Source: Karalla daura (Eukaryota; Chordata; Actinopteri; Chaetodontiformes; Leiognathidae). Taken from it: DNA of 64,000 bases. How positions within the stretch are numbered: the first letter of the stretch is position 1; every line of letters starts with the position of its first letter. This document shows positions 11,685-24,090 of the stretch, one piece after another. The position numbers and the translations under genes were made by a program. The DNA lies in the NCBI GenBank assembly GCA_029224185.1, contig CM055198.1, positions 3,732,424 through 3,796,423 of the forward strand, written 5' to 3'. The notes beneath the pieces were generated by a model. The model saw only the letters and a list, made by a program, of their open reading frames with translations. It made no database searches and was not told where the DNA came from.

Positions 11685-14141
11685 CAGCTTTCTTCCTCCA
11701 TCCTCTTTTTCTTGTGCAAAGCCCTTTCTTCTTTCTCCTCTCATTTGAGGCCAGGCCTCTGCTTGTGTGTAGCTGGAGACAACGCAGGTCAATTCTATTT
11801 TCCTGTCAAACACGGGAAGGAAGATTTCTCTGAGACTTCAGTGTCTTTGATTCATTTAATCAGGCAGAAATGTCTCACATTTCCCCATGCAGGGATACAA
11901 ACCCAATCACTTACCAAGGAGTCCGCGTCTGTGGCTTTTCCCTCCCACAGAAACCTTGACAGCTCCAACAAACTTTTGCTAAAATAACTAAAATTAGAAA
12001 ACTTTCCCTGCACGAATCCCATTTGATCCCCTCAAGGATCTTTTTGGAAATCCTCGAATCACAATTTAAGCACTGCCGCCATAAACAACCTGCAAAACAA
12101 GAACCTCAAATAACGCGCCGCAACGTCTCCCATGAGCCACAGCTGCAATGTTCAATAATTGCTTAATTAACAAGTTTTCTGAGAGACTCTTCTGAGCACT
12201 TCTGAACACTGTGGACCGCTGCGCAAATGTGCCAAAACCACAAAGCGACACACACAGCTGTGCGTTCTTTTTGCTCCACGCACGCACACACACACGTGTG
12301 TGAGGAGGCGCGCAAACGTGCAATTAAACTTTTGCTATGGCGAAGGACTGATGAAAAGCGCTACAAAGTGCTGCTAGCGAACGTCTCTCTGTGGAGCCTC
12401 ACAGTTCTTTCTGTTGTGCTCACGGACCGAGGCCTTTATATAAAACTAATAATAATGTCCCTCCTTTTTGCTCCCTCCCCGGTCCCTCTCCTCCGTATTT
12501 TTTAGTCCTTTAGTCTTAAGTGTCAGAAACCCCATTACAGTAATTAAGTCAGCGGACCCTCAAAGAGTTCTCCTTCAAACAGCCGGGGAGGGAGGGAGGG
12601 AGGCAGGCATGGACATGAAGAGATACGGATGGAGGGAGAGAGATGGGTGGAGGGAGGCTTCACAGGGGGAGATGACGGAGAGGAGGAGAGATGAAGCAGC
12701 GGATGAGAGGGTGGAGAGGGAGAGGCACAACAAATGGGGGGGGGGACGCGGGAAAAATCACAAGGAGCAACTCCGAGTTGCACGGAACGCCGAGGCTTTG
12801 TTGCGGCGGCAAAATGAGCGCCGCCTTAACTGGCTGCAAATGCTCTAAACAAATGAGAGCATTTTCCAGATGACTGGCAGCCTCCACCAGCTGCCTCGCC
12901 TCTCCGGCGAGCACCGCTGATTGCTCCATGGGACAGAACAAGGAGGCGCCATTCATCATCCTTCCGCGGTCCTCCTCGCTTATAGTAGAGTAATGGGAGC
13001 CACCCATCACGGTCTCATTTGTTTACACGTGATTATTCAAAGATTTCAGATTAATTTGATAATGATATTTTAATGCCCCCGAAAAGCATCACATGTGAGC
13101 GTGAAGTGAAGACTGTGAAGAGAGCTTCAGAACCCGGAAGAGAGCAAAAGGAGGAAAAAGGAGCAGAAGATGGAGAGTCTTGAAGGGAGAAACAGCACGA
13201 GTGAATGGAGAGACACACAAGAAGAAATACTGATATCTCTGTGGGCCGAAGAATATTTAGTCTCTCTCTTCTGATTTTTTCAGTGTAACACACTGATTTG
13301 TAAATATCTCATGTTTTAACTAAACGTAGTAGAAAATACCAAGATATGCATTTTAAGTCACTTCATATTGAGATGTTTTTCACGGAAAAAAAGTTGACCT
13401 CGTGCTTGTTACAGATGGATTTCAGTGAGGAAAAGTTCGCAAGTCAAAGAATCCTTGTCAGTCAGTCCATCACTCAAAGTACAAATTACTTTCCGTTTCA
13501 ATGTATCTAGGATGTGAACCTGTGTCAAATAAGTGCCACTTGAAGTGCACTAATTTAAAAGCATAACAGCCACACGCTACAGGATAAGTGTTTCTCATTA
13601 TCACACCATCACAGATTGAAGTTATATATAAAAGTGAATCAACTGCTTGTGCAGCGCACTGGTCTGTGAGCTGAGAAGAGGAGGTTTTACATTTGATGAC
13701 TTCAATGTTTTTCTGGTCACACATGAAACTTTAGCTTGTTGGAACAGTAGTGTGGCCAGATGTGAGCCTTCTTGGTCAACACATCTGTCCAGGTGTGCCC
13801 AAGTACACGAGTGTCCTCTCTGGTCGCTTGAAGGTCGCCATCAAGGCAACTTAGGAGCAGGAAAAGGAGAGGAAATGAGAAGTGTTGATGAGGGGCCAGA
13901 GTCTGGGTCTGCTGCAGCGGCAGCCCGTAACCTGAATTCCAGAGACGAGGCATGAACATGAGGTGGGGAGGGAAAAGGACAGGTGTCAGGGCCACATGAT
14001 AAAAGGCTGGCAGAGGACGAGTTATAGGCAGCGAGGGGGGTGGGAGGCTGGAGGCTGGAGAGGGGCTGGAGCTTCAGTGCCAGGAGTGCTCCGAGCTGTC
14101 CCTCCTACATTGATATTCTGAGCTCATAGTTAGCTAAACCC

Positions 14142-14183
14142 CCCTCCTCCTCCTTCTCCTCCTCCTCCTCCTCCTCTTCCTCT
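14142..14183. repeat. (CCT)n trinucleotide repeat
   Basis: A pyrimidine-only CCT/CTT run of about 42 bases. Confidence 0.9.
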
Positions 14184-14827
14184 ATTTCTCTTCTAAGGGA
14201 TGATGTCATCCCTATATGGATCCGTTGGTCAGATGCCACCGCAGCTTACATCTCCGTCACTGTCACCATCTGCGCTCACACACCAGTTCACTTAGCCCTG
14301 CGGCGACCTACATCTTAATGCACATTTGCCGCAAAGGACACAAATATATCAGTTATCATTAAGTGGGTGGAGCCGGCCCGGGCTCTGAGATCCAGGAGCT
14401 TTACGGCCTGCGTGGGTTGACTAACCGGGCCACTTAGGGCCATGGCGCGGGGCCGCCTTCCATTTTAATATATCAGAGTGGTTCCAGTGGTGTGCGTCCA
14501 CGTGAGGGAGGGCGGAGCCATAAATCATCTCACATCATTATGAATTCATCGTCGGAAGTAGTAGTAGGAGCTGGGGGTGGGGGGGGTTGGATTTCTGAGT
14601 TTTGAATCGAAAAACGGGAGAAGATGTCAGAGCCATGGGGATTTCGTTTTGATGCCGACCGTCGGCGAAGGTGCCAGCAAAGCGGGGCGAGCGAGTGGGA
14701 GCGAGATTTAATGAAAACAGAAGCTCGGACGAGAGGTGGTGTTTGCCGTGGGAAATCCATGACACTTATTTACGACTTACTTATCATCCGGAGAAAAATC
14801 CCACCGGACTCTTCGCAGGCCTCAGGT

Positions 14828-14859
14828 CTGTGTGTGTGTGTGTGTGTGTGTGCGTGTGT
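14828..14859. repeat. (GT)n microsatellite
   Basis: About 16 GT units with one GC interruption. Confidence 0.9.
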
Positions 14860-14982
14860 CTGGGTGGCTTTATTATATTACTAATAAAGGGTGGGGAAGA
14901 CTGAGCAGGAGGGAGGAAACCGCCGCAACGCTCTACTTCACTATTGGCCGTCCATTGATTAAGGAGGTCATCTGAAAGTCAA

Positions 14983-14990
14983 TCTCTCTC

Positions 14991-15021
<31 letters not shown>
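14983..15021. repeat. (CT)n microsatellite
   Basis: A CT run with one CCCC interruption. Confidence 0.9.
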
Positions 15022-15024
<3 letters not shown>

Positions 15025-15174
15025 ACCCGAATATGACCCACCCCCGGCACCTCCCCGCCCTCTTCTTTTTTTCCTCCTGATGTCCGGAATTACAACACAG
15101 GGCAATTAAAGCCAACCTGCCAGTGACTCGGCGTTCCGGCCTCGTAATTTTTAACTCGCCGTAATTAAAAGTGT

Positions 15175-15202
15175 TGCTGCGGCGGCGGCGGCAGCAGCAG
15201 CG
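15175..15202. repeat. Short (CGG)n/(CAG)n triplet run
   Basis: Four GGC units followed directly by three to four AGC units. Confidence 0.8.
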
Positions 15203-15416
15203 GGAGGGAGGGAGGCGCGGACGGACGAGCGTGTGTGGTGTGATGGATTGACGGTGGGGGGTGCGGGGTTGCGGGGGGATGGGGGGTGAGTGGGGTGGGT
15301 CAGGGGATGTGCTACAAAAAAGCACGGGGAGAGGGCAGAAGCCACGGCCTTGAGTTTGATTAGAGAGATGGACGTGAAGGGAGAATAAAAAGGGAGGAAT
15401 GGGAGAGGTGATCCGC

Positions 15417-15429
15417 GTGTGTGTGTGTT

Positions 15430-15496
<67 letters not shown>

Positions 15497-15505
15497 GTGT
15501 GTGTG
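15417..15505. repeat. (GT)n microsatellite, about 89 bp
   Basis: The longest GT run in the window, with a few T-rich and GC interruptions near its ends. It is expected to be highly polymorphic. Confidence 0.95.
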
Positions 15506-15644
15506 AACAAGTGGGTGTCTAACATGTCAGCAGGATCCCCAGGGAAATACTAACGAGATGACCAGGGTGAACTAATTGTGTCTGTTGTGTTCTGTTGTAC
15601 AATCAATCAATTACCACAGATAGTGTTCTGAGGGCCCGCAGCAC

Positions 15645-15683
15645 TGTGTGAGTGTGTGTGTGTGTGTGTGCTTGTGTGTGTGT
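15645..15683. repeat. Interrupted (GT)n microsatellite
   Basis: GT units with A and CT interruptions. A further GT-rich stretch with GCACGTG-type palindromic bits follows at 15741-15785. Confidence 0.85.
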
Positions 15684-18217
15684 TTCTTCACAAGAGATCA
15701 ATTTGTACATTGTGTGACGGCAATATAAGCTTGTATTATACAGTGTGTGCACGTGGGCACACGTGCATGTGTGTGTGTGTGTGTGCACTCATTTATCACC
15801 GCCATTAAGGTAATACGCAGCCGTGAATCTCAAACAGAACTGTTGGGTGGGCGGCATCGATGTCACCTGGGAATTCATGGAGAGGGCTTTGCGGATCGAG
15901 AAAGGCACGCGCATGAACACTTACAGTGGTAATAGAAATCGCAGAGCAGTGTAGCGATGTTGAGCCATGTCTCGGTGTCAATCACGGTTTTATTTTGGTA
16001 GAGTTCGCAGGGAAATTCATATTATCGTTGCGACAGATCCGACTATCCAAAGCAAGATTGAGAGGAAATGTGAATACCATGTGACGATTATGGAGGCGTT
16101 TTGTCAGTTTCATTACCCCCATTCCAGGTACCAAACCCTAGAATCAAAACCACAAAGTGGTTCAAATCACTGAAAGTAATGGATGAAAGTTGAAGTATTT
16201 GAAACTGTAGGTAATGCAAGGGCAGTTCACTCTCGCTCTCCCTTTCACCTTGTCCCATTTCGTGCCCCTCCTCCTCAATGTTCCCATCTGTGTGTGTGTG
16301 TGTGTGTAAGAAGGTCAGTGCTTTGGATTCGAGTGCTCTTCAGGATGGAGTTTGAGTTTACATCTCGTGGTGTCTCCTCCCAACATGCACGTTTGGGTCG
16401 ATCGGGGGACCGTTCATTTTCCCCAAGGTGCGAGAGTGGGTGGTGCGTGTGCCCTGTGATTTGTGAGCTTGTATTCCCTGCTTTCTGCTCTCTGCGCCTT
16501 CAGTGTCTTGAGCCATTTCTCCTTGGTCTTCTGCCAGCCTTTGTTGAGCCACCGAGCTCCGCTTCAGGATTCGCATCCAATCCTAGCGAGCCGGACTAAC
16601 CCAACGTGACACCCCATTTACACCTAGTTATCAAACGGGTTCTGTGCCCAGGTTAAACCGGGCCCATCCAGCAGCGGATTTTAATGGCAATACATTTTAT
16701 CAGCGGGTGTAAACACGGTCTGACAGCTCGGCTTCATGGGAAATATAACACCAAAACCTGCTTTGATATTATCAACTATTAAATGGCGTTCGGCGTGAAA
16801 TAAATGCAAATCAATACATGTCAATGAGCGGTGGTGCTGGTGGGGTATTTTGACAGGGGCTCGGGGGTACATTAGACAAAAAGAGACTCGAAGCCGCACG
16901 GACAGGCTATTATCGATGAATGATGACATTCAGGGGAGGCTACATAAAAGCACAACTGTACGTTATTTTCATTATAGGCGTGTAGAAATATACAGTCTTA
17001 ATATCTCATTTTAATGCCCTTGCTGGTTTTATGGCTGCTTTTCCTGAGAGAATGACATGCGTGTGCACACGCAGACACCCGCACGTACACACGCGCACAC
17101 ATCCAGGAAGAAACAGAGTCTAATATTGAGGAAAACCATAAGGGAGGAGTTAGCAGTTACAGCCCCTCCTGTGTTCGCCTCCCTTCGGTCTCCTCCATCC
17201 GTCCTCTTCCTGCCCTCGTCCCTCCTGAGTAGCTACTCCAAATTTTTTCGCCTTCTTATTATCGGGCCCAGTGAAGGAGCGTGAAATGAAAGCATAATTG
17301 AGTTTTAATTTGTCTGTGGAGCTCCAGCCACCCGCTGACTAAGGCCCAACCAGATCGCTGCTCACAGCCTCATTAGGGGGGACGAGGACGACGGCGAGGT
17401 AAGAGGCTCTGCCAGGAAGGGAATTTCCCCTCTCTCCAGAAAACCTGCGCCGGCACACGTGTGCGCAAGGAGCAGTCATGTGTGTGCGTTTATTTACGCC
17501 TCTCTATTTCCTCCCGCGCCCGGGCTTTGTTTGCTCTGCAGAATACACAGTGAGGTGTGTTTACAGCTTTATAAACAAGTGTTATAGTGGGAGCGCTCAA
17601 GTACCCTTAAGTAGCTTCTTATCACTACTGTGTGCGCGTGTATGTGTGTGTGTGTGCGTGCGTGCATGCTGGGGGCTGTGTAAGCCCTGAGCTCCTTAAA
17701 GAGCCCGCTGGGACGTGTCGAGGAGGCAGAGCGAGGGCTTAACCTGCGGCGCCCCCCCCCCGCACCTCGTCCACTCTCCTGACATCAAACAAACGACTGA
17801 CCGCGCGCCGTGTGTGGGATGTGGGGAGGGGGTGACGACTCACGAGGCAGCTCCCTCCGGTCTTTTCACGCGACCGGGGGGAGAAGAAAAAAAACAAGCC
17901 GAACAGAAAAAACAGCTTCGCCGCGCGGACGGCGCTTCACTCGCCGCCGTCTAATTTGGGCAAATTTGGGAAAAACCGCAGCCCAAAATATTAACACGAA
18001 CAGGAGGCGAGAGATGGGGTGAAATGAACTGAAGAACGAATGAATAAATATGTGACGGGTACATGATGGGCGGCACGCAAGGGAGGGACAGTGACATTTG
18101 GAAGCAATTGAAACTTGACATGAGATCCCATTATGTCAAGTCATACATTGGTCTACATTGAGGTCATTTTCACATGATGTGATGGTTCTCCCCACGTCTG
18201 TATGGGCCTTCTACAGT

Positions 18218-18229
18218 CCCCCCCCCCCC
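18218..18229. repeat. Poly-C run, 12 bases
   Basis: C homopolymer just left of the degraded dispersed repeat. Confidence 0.85.
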
Positions 18230-18234
18230 ACGTT

Positions 18235-18395
18235 CCCCCTACCTCCATTCATCATCTAACCTGCAACAGAGGTCTGCTGGTTTCTATAATGGCGGGGAAT
18301 TCACCATGTACTGGTCACCAGTCTGTTGCACACTCTCCAATAGACTTTAACATGCATATTTTTGGACCATGGGAGGAACCTGGAGCTCCTAACTC
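18235..18395. repeat. Degraded teleost dispersed repeat (GGTCACCAGTCTGT / TTTTTGGACCATGGGAGGA type)
   Basis: Two landmarks, GGTCACCAGTCTGTTGCAC at about 18313 and CATATTTTTGGACCATGGGA at about 18354, occur in the same order and spacing as in a dispersed repeat common in ray-finned fish genomes (typical wording GTCGCCAGTCTATCGCAGGG ... TGTTTTTGGACTGTGGGAGG). The copy is diverged and has no coding frame. The family name is left open. Confidence 0.5.
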
Positions 18396-19041
18396 CTGTT
18401 TGGGTTCTTTCTTTTTATTCCTCGATCCAATGATTAGTCCGATTTTTCACATTTCATTTGATCTATTGAAGATTTTTTTTACTCTACATGTATTTATGTG
18501 GATTGCTTCTCATCACATTCAATGACACCTGAATCCGGATGTTTCACAGACAGTGGTCTGATGTTGAACACCTTTATTTTTGGAAATGTTGCCATCATTA
18601 TGAGACAGGAGATTTGAAATCATGTTAGGGCACGTAATTGCTTCCCCATACCTAATGTAGCCCAAGGAGCGTTTCTTGGCAACACATGGTGTGTAACTTC
18701 TTGTTTTCTCAACAGTTGTTTCTGATTGGTTGAAAGAACACTGAAGCGGAAACAGGTCCTGGTGGCCCGTCCATTATGTATCTGCTGCCTCCTCCCTGTG
18801 TGTGCTGGAGATTAGCACAACATCTTGATCGCAAACACGCGAAAGCAGCTAGTTCTCCCACTGTTCCAGCTCGAGCGTCAGCATATAAATTTTGCTCCCT
18901 GCGACTGTGGCGGAGGGACAACTGTGTGAGCGGGAGTGAAGCTGGTCAAACAACAAATAGTGAAAACCAGATAATGTGTTTGTAAAAACCCTAAAGACCC
19001 TTTATCTCAAAGAACAGATTTACCACCCCCCCACGCTCCCG

Positions 19042-19071
<30 letters not shown>
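19042..19071. repeat. C20 run followed by A10 run
   Basis: Twenty C followed immediately by ten A, the longest C homopolymer in the window. The complementary strand is a 20-G run able to form G-quadruplexes. Confidence 0.9.
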
Positions 19072-19072
<1 letters not shown>

Positions 19073-20139
19073 AGTGGCTGGAAATGTGCTTTCCTGTGAC
19101 TGACCACAGATGATGCAGTGTCCATGGCAACCTACCTGGCTTTTGCTGCCACGTTTTGCTGAATGGCTTCCCCCCCCTGCCAGTGGCGCGTTGGGCGGCC
19201 AGTCGATAGCGGCACGTGGTGTAATGAGCAGACTATATGAAACGAGGCCAGGGGCGACGCCACTCCAAAGATAAGGGCATGAAAGGGGAAAAAAAAGAAA
19301 AACGCTGACTGCGTCGAACAAAGATACAACCATTTGAAGCAGAATAGCCCCGGAGCCCGGCCATTGAGAATGCGGCAGCGAGAGAAAGAGCAAAATTATC
19401 ACAACCGCCTCCATTCGGCGCCGCTAGCATTCAGGGGAAAGAAAAAAAAAATCCTGAAAAGGGAGTGAGGACGTGGACGCCACCGGGAGAAGACGCTCTC
19501 TCTCTCTCATTGCTCGGATCGCGGCACAGCGGAACCGGTTTTAGAGGATGGTGACAAATTATTTGTCCCCTCCGTGGTTCATCGGAATTGTTCTTCCAAA
19601 GACGGAGCAGAGGACGAGCCACCTGGGTGTCCTGGGGCCGTGTTTGTCTAGTCGGAGGAAAAGGTGGTCCTCTTCCTGCACAGGGGTCAACCAGATGCTG
19701 GCCCGGCGCAAGGCAGGATTTACAGGCCGCAAAACACCTCCTCTCCTCCATCCCCGCCTCCTCCTCTTCATCTTCTGCCTCTTTATTGGCCTACTGCTGC
19801 TTTCCGCGCAGCAGCCATTGGTTCTTTCAAGCGTAATCGCAACGTCGCAGGTGTGGGCAATCTGCACTGATTAGGCTACAAAGGCAGGCCGACGCGCGTG
19901 CCAGGGCACACATGCGAGGAAATTACAAAGCAAAGACACACGCCAGGCAAATCAAAGCTTGTTAATGACAACGATGGTTTAAGACTGCTCAGATCAGGCC
20001 AAGAACACAGGTATGTAGTCGCAGGAATGTCCATTGAGTGACACACAACTCTGGCATTGTCTAGACTTGTATGACCATTAACCCCCCCCGGTAACCGAAA
20101 CAGCAAAACTTTACGCGTGATGTGTGAATATTACAGTAA

Positions 20140-20290
20140 GATGTAGAAATCCATTTTAATGCAATGAAGAGCTACTGGATTGTTTGGCTGTGCGATAATT
20201 ACTATTTAGAGCAGTATCACGCATCCAAGTCGGAGGTAATTAAATAACTTTAAAGGAGCCCCGTTAATTATATCATCCTGCTTTCCCAGG
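20140..20290. promoter_or_regulatory. Candidate conserved non-coding element (unverified)
   Basis: Non-repetitive AT-rich sequence with clustered homeodomain-type cores (GGTAATTAAATAAC, CCGTTAATTATATC, GATAATTAC) and no protein-like frame. Selected by composition only. Confidence 0.22.
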
Positions 20291-20387
20291 TTACTTCGCT
20301 GGAACAAATTAAAGAGCTCCTGGACTCATCCCATCTGTATCCTGGCCAACTAGCGAAACCAGAGAACCCCAGACAACCACGACAGTG

Positions 20388-20390
<3 letters not shown>

Positions 20391-20443
<53 letters not shown>
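20391..20443. repeat. (CA)n microsatellite
   Basis: A nearly pure CA run of about 26 units. Confidence 0.95.
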
Positions 20444-20445
<2 letters not shown>

Positions 20446-20650
20446 CACAAGTGGTTGCTCACGGCTGTGTGTCTTCCTGTATTCATTATAATTATTATGT
20501 CTGTGTAACACAAATAGTCTCATTCACTTTGCTTCCACTGACATAGTGTTACATTACATTACACATTACAATTCCCTCCAGGGTGGGATTTCCTGCATGT
20601 AATTGCATTGCTCCGTATCACACCACACCATGATGAGACGTGGTGCTCAG

Positions 20651-20655
20651 ACACG

Positions 20656-20686
<31 letters not shown>

Positions 20687-20699
20687 TCACACACGCACA
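20651..20699. repeat. Interrupted (CA)n microsatellite
   Basis: CA units with CG and TC interruptions. Confidence 0.9.
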
Positions 20700-20907
20700 G
20701 CAAGTGAGACCAAGATGAAATGAAAAGAGAAAACAATCTGCGTCGCTCTGTAATCTGCTTAATCTACACCTCCTCCAATCTCCTTTTTCATCTCCACCTC
20801 CTCCTCATGCAATCTTTCCCTTTATAACTAATCTCTCCCTCTCGCCTCCCCTCCATTTAGCAACTCTTTACCCAACCTCCACTTCTGATCCAATCTCCCC
20901 CCTGCCT

Positions 20908-20908
20908 T

Positions 20909-20942
<34 letters not shown>
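20908..20942. repeat. (CT)n microsatellite
   Basis: CT run with one GT interruption, inside a pyrimidine-rich stretch from about 20765 to 21060 that also repeats CCTCCTCACAC. Confidence 0.9.
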
Positions 20943-21143
20943 AACCCTCTCCTCCCACCTACCCTCCCAGCCCTGACAAGCAGAGTGGAGTAGGTTCAGG
21001 GCTGTAACCTCCTCACACCCTCCTCACACCCTCCTCTCTGCCTCCACTCAATCCATCTTTTCTGAAAAACATAAATACTAGTTTCCTATTACATCAGTCT
21101 GATGAAGCCAAGGCAAGATTACATTACTGCTGAGAACAATACT

Positions 21144-21146
<3 letters not shown>

Positions 21147-21179
<33 letters not shown>
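21147..21179. repeat. (GT)n microsatellite
   Basis: A pure GT run of 16 units. Confidence 0.95.
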
Positions 21180-21182
<3 letters not shown>

Positions 21183-21259
21183 ACGTTTGTCTGTGTCAGT
21201 CAATCACTCCATCATATCGTGTTTGCTTTAGCTCCCTTGGGAGGGCTATATACATTTAT

Positions 21260-21270
21260 GATATATATAT

Positions 21271-21331
<61 letters not shown>
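21260..21331. repeat. (TA)n microsatellite
   Basis: About 72 bases of TA units interrupted once by AGTT. It is self-complementary and can extrude as a cruciform. Confidence 0.95.
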
Positions 21332-21336
<5 letters not shown>

Positions 21337-21414
21337 AGGAAACACTTTGTGTTTGAGCTTTGAGCACCAGACACCAGGAGGCAGAGAGAAGAGGTCTAAT
21401 CTTATGCAAAGAGA

Positions 21415-21415
21415 C

Positions 21416-21446
<31 letters not shown>

Positions 21447-21450
21447 TGTG
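21415..21450. repeat. (GT)n microsatellite
   Basis: GT run ending in GCGCGTGTG. Confidence 0.9.
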
Positions 21451-21504
21451 TAAATCACATTGATTGCAGCCATAATTAAATTGTATGTGCTCTCAGAGAT
21501 CAAG

Positions 21505-21528
21505 CCCCCCCCCCCCACCCCCCCCCCC
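21505..21528. repeat. Poly-C run with one A
   Basis: C-only stretch broken once by a single A. Confidence 0.9.
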
Positions 21529-22794
21529 TCGCTCCTCACTTTCACAGAGAGCAGGAGATGGTCGTGATGCTGGTATGTAACCATCAGCAGCACAGTTGTC
21601 CATCCTGTAATATCTAGGTCACACACACATACTGAAATACACTCAAGCAGTAACTCGTCACCTTCAGTTTAAATTGAAAATGTCTAGCAATAGACAGAAA
21701 GAGGACTGATTGCATTGTAAAAAAAAAAAAAAACGAAATGTTTCCAAATGATTCTTTATCGATTTATTTTCATATCTCTTTGCATGGTCCTCTTTGAACA
21801 GAGTTATCAGAATACCTCCCCCTTGTTATTTGGACACCCCTTTCCTCATTCTCTGGTAGCAGAGAGTGCAGTCGAGTTTCTTTGGTGAATACGTCTCGTC
21901 TCGTCTGACTCACTGATTGTTTGTCTGAGGTTTGTACAAGTTAGAATCTCCGGCCCTGAGCATATCTGTGGATTATCAGCAGCCTGACTCTGCTGTGTAT
22001 TGATAAATCCATGCTGTTGTGTCTGTGGTGCTGAAGCAACAATAATTATCTCCTTTTCTCTGAGCCTCGTCCCTCTGCAGATTCATCTTGGCTGTATAAT
22101 ATCCCAGAAATGTTTTATTATATACACTCCATCCTCATCTATATGTAGTTTTTATGTTCACAGAGGTATATCAGCCTCCTCATCATGAACGAGATGCTTT
22201 TTTTTTTTTGCATGCAAGTCAATTTCTGACCACAGTGAGGGATCCATAGCTATCCTAATGTGGACACATTAGTGGACAAGCTGTGCTGCTAAAAATTCAC
22301 TTCAAGACCAAATAAAGTCTTTCACAAGATGGTTCAGTGTTGACATGACAAGCACCCAGACAGCAAAGAGGCTCTGTGGCACAGGAGTACAGACACATCA
22401 GGCTTTCGATGTGCAGACTGTACTTTTTCATATTTGATATATATTTGGACAAAACTTTGTAAAAATGCATTTGTTTCACTTGCAATTTGGCAATGGGGGA
22501 GGAGGAGGAGAATCCAAACAAACAAACATCACACGTTTTCTCTGAAGAGCAGTAAGCTATTCCTTATTGCTCATAGCCATGGCGGTGCTTTTAATTATGA
22601 TCGGGATAACTACTTAACACCTCTCGATCCTCTCGTCTCACCCACCGAGTGGTGACAGAGACAACTGGGACAGATGCAGTCTGAGCAGATGGGCCTGCAC
22701 CCAAAGCTCCACTGTCATTTCTCTGTTAAAGAGGAGAGGATTGGCTGTATGATCACAGTTGGCGCCTGGAGTTGGCATTTGTGAGAGTGACACT

Positions 22795-22920
22795 GTGATG
22801 TGAATTTTATTATTCCCCATAATGAGCTGACAGTTATTGCATTGTTGTGCCTTAATTATGTTGGATTGGAATTGCTTTTTCGATAATGAGCCACCTTCGA
22901 GACTCCTATTCAATTTCCTC
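22795..22920. promoter_or_regulatory. Candidate conserved non-coding element (unverified)
   Basis: Short non-repetitive block with ATTATTCCCCATAATGAGCT, CCTTAATTATG and GATAATGAG, a homeodomain-like motif cluster. No frame or repeat explains it. Selected by composition only. Confidence 0.2.
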
Positions 22921-22997
22921 GCTTCTCTAATTCCCTATCACCTGCCATAACACCTCCCCCTTCCAGCATAGCAGTGTGGGAGGAGGCTCCAGACAAA

Positions 22998-23000
<3 letters not shown>

Positions 23001-23070
<70 letters not shown>
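23001..23070. repeat. (TA)n microsatellite
   Basis: About 70 bases of TA units with one TACA interruption. A second long TA run 1.7 kb from the one at 21260. Confidence 0.95.
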
Positions 23071-23759
23071 GTGTATATGCTTCCTGTAAACTTGTAAGGA
23101 GCAGCATGTAAAGGTGTGAACAAAGAGCATGGATTTGACACAGAAGCTGTGAAGATGGAGGCAGGAAAAGCAACGGATGTGTCAATATGACATAGTGACT
23201 GGTTTGTTAGTGTTAGTGTCTTATTTCTATTTTCTCCAGAATTTCTGACTTTCCGTCCTTGGGAGGGTAGTTTCCCCCTTTTCTGAGCGTCTCTCTGTCA
23301 CTCATATCAGTTTCATTCTGCCAAACCACACAAAAATCAGGTATCAGAGCTGCGGGAGCTGCAGTCTCCCCACTGGCTTCAAACCATGCAGCAGTAGGTG
23401 GGACTGTGCAGCTGCAGCTGTCAGAGCTGGTGATCAAGATCTCCGTCACAGCCTTTAATTAATCCCCAAATACCAATAATTACTAACTTTGCCCCCCCCC
23501 GTCGAGTTTTAATTGTCTGATGATCTCCCCCTCGGTAATTCAGATCAGGTGTCGTTTGACTGCTCTTGATAACTAATTGCATGTAAAATCATGATAAAAA
23601 GTTAAACAAAAAAAAAAAAAGTTCCAAAGAAAAGTTAAAAAGGGCCATTGAAGTGGGCCTGTTGATTTGGAGGCGAGATGGGGAATTAACTGAAGTCCAG
23701 AGCTCAGTGGCTGCATGCGAAGGTAGCCAGATAAGAGATAAGCTGTAGGCATAGCCATG

Positions 23760-23764
<5 letters not shown>

Positions 23765-23793
<29 letters not shown>
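23765..23793. repeat. (CA)n microsatellite
   Basis: A pure CA run of about 14 units. Confidence 0.9.
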
Positions 23794-23795
<2 letters not shown>

Positions 23796-24041
23796 CATAC
23801 AGTCAGACATCACATATCTGCACCCACACGCACACAGACTCACGTAACCATCTCCTGAGAGGATGTTACTTGATTTCCTGGAGATTCGGAGCCAAACTCT
23901 AATGCCACACTGTTAGCTTAATGCTAACACTTAACCCAGGTCTCAACCCAGGCTTCATTTCAACATGGGGACAGGGGCGTTTTGTCGTTTATGTGACAGC
24001 ATAATCACATTCATGTCCTCACAACATGGGTATTAAACTGC

Positions 24042-24090
24042 CACACACACGCACACACATACACACACACGCACACACACTCACACAAAC
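24042..24090. repeat. Interrupted (CA)n microsatellite
   Basis: CA units with CG, TA and TC interruptions. A similar run follows at 24225-24270, ending in CGCGCGCG. Confidence 0.9.

Larger units (their letters stand above)
7117..15416. other. Non-coding interval with microsatellites; possible regulatory DNA
   Basis: No frame here reads as a recognisable protein. 7320-8760 is ordinary-complexity sequence with one perfect POU octamer (7676-7683). 8860-11600 mixes GC-balanced and AT-rich segments without clear structure apart from a short CA run at 9439-9451. 12560-12740 is G/A-rich. 13010-13620 is AT-rich. 14330-14530 has GC-rich segments beside TATATCA-type AT patches. 15100-15175 carries repeated AATTA motifs next to a GC-rich triplet run. 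Whether any part is conserved cannot be judged here. Confidence 0.6.
15506..20390. other. Non-coding interval with microsatellites
   Basis: No coding exon is recognised. 15645-15785 holds three GT-rich runs. 15800-16280 is ordinary sequence. 16289-16307 is a GT run. 16680-17000 is AT-rich, non-repetitive sequence with a perfect POU octamer (16804-16811). 17340-17410 ends in a consensus plus-strand donor (GCGAG|GTAAGA, intron from 17399) with no exon evidence. 17630-17668 is GT-rich. 17752-17761 is a C run. 18235-18395 is a degraded dispersed repeat. 18400-19030 and 19080-20130 show nothing specific apart from an RFX-like site at 19118-19131. 20140-20290 is AT-rich with TAATTA motifs. Confidence 0.6.

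Noticed and set aside
14070..14100. AGTGCC...GAGCTGTCCC resembling an REST/NRSF (RE1) site
   Set aside because: The two half-sites are in the wrong order and several core bases do not match.
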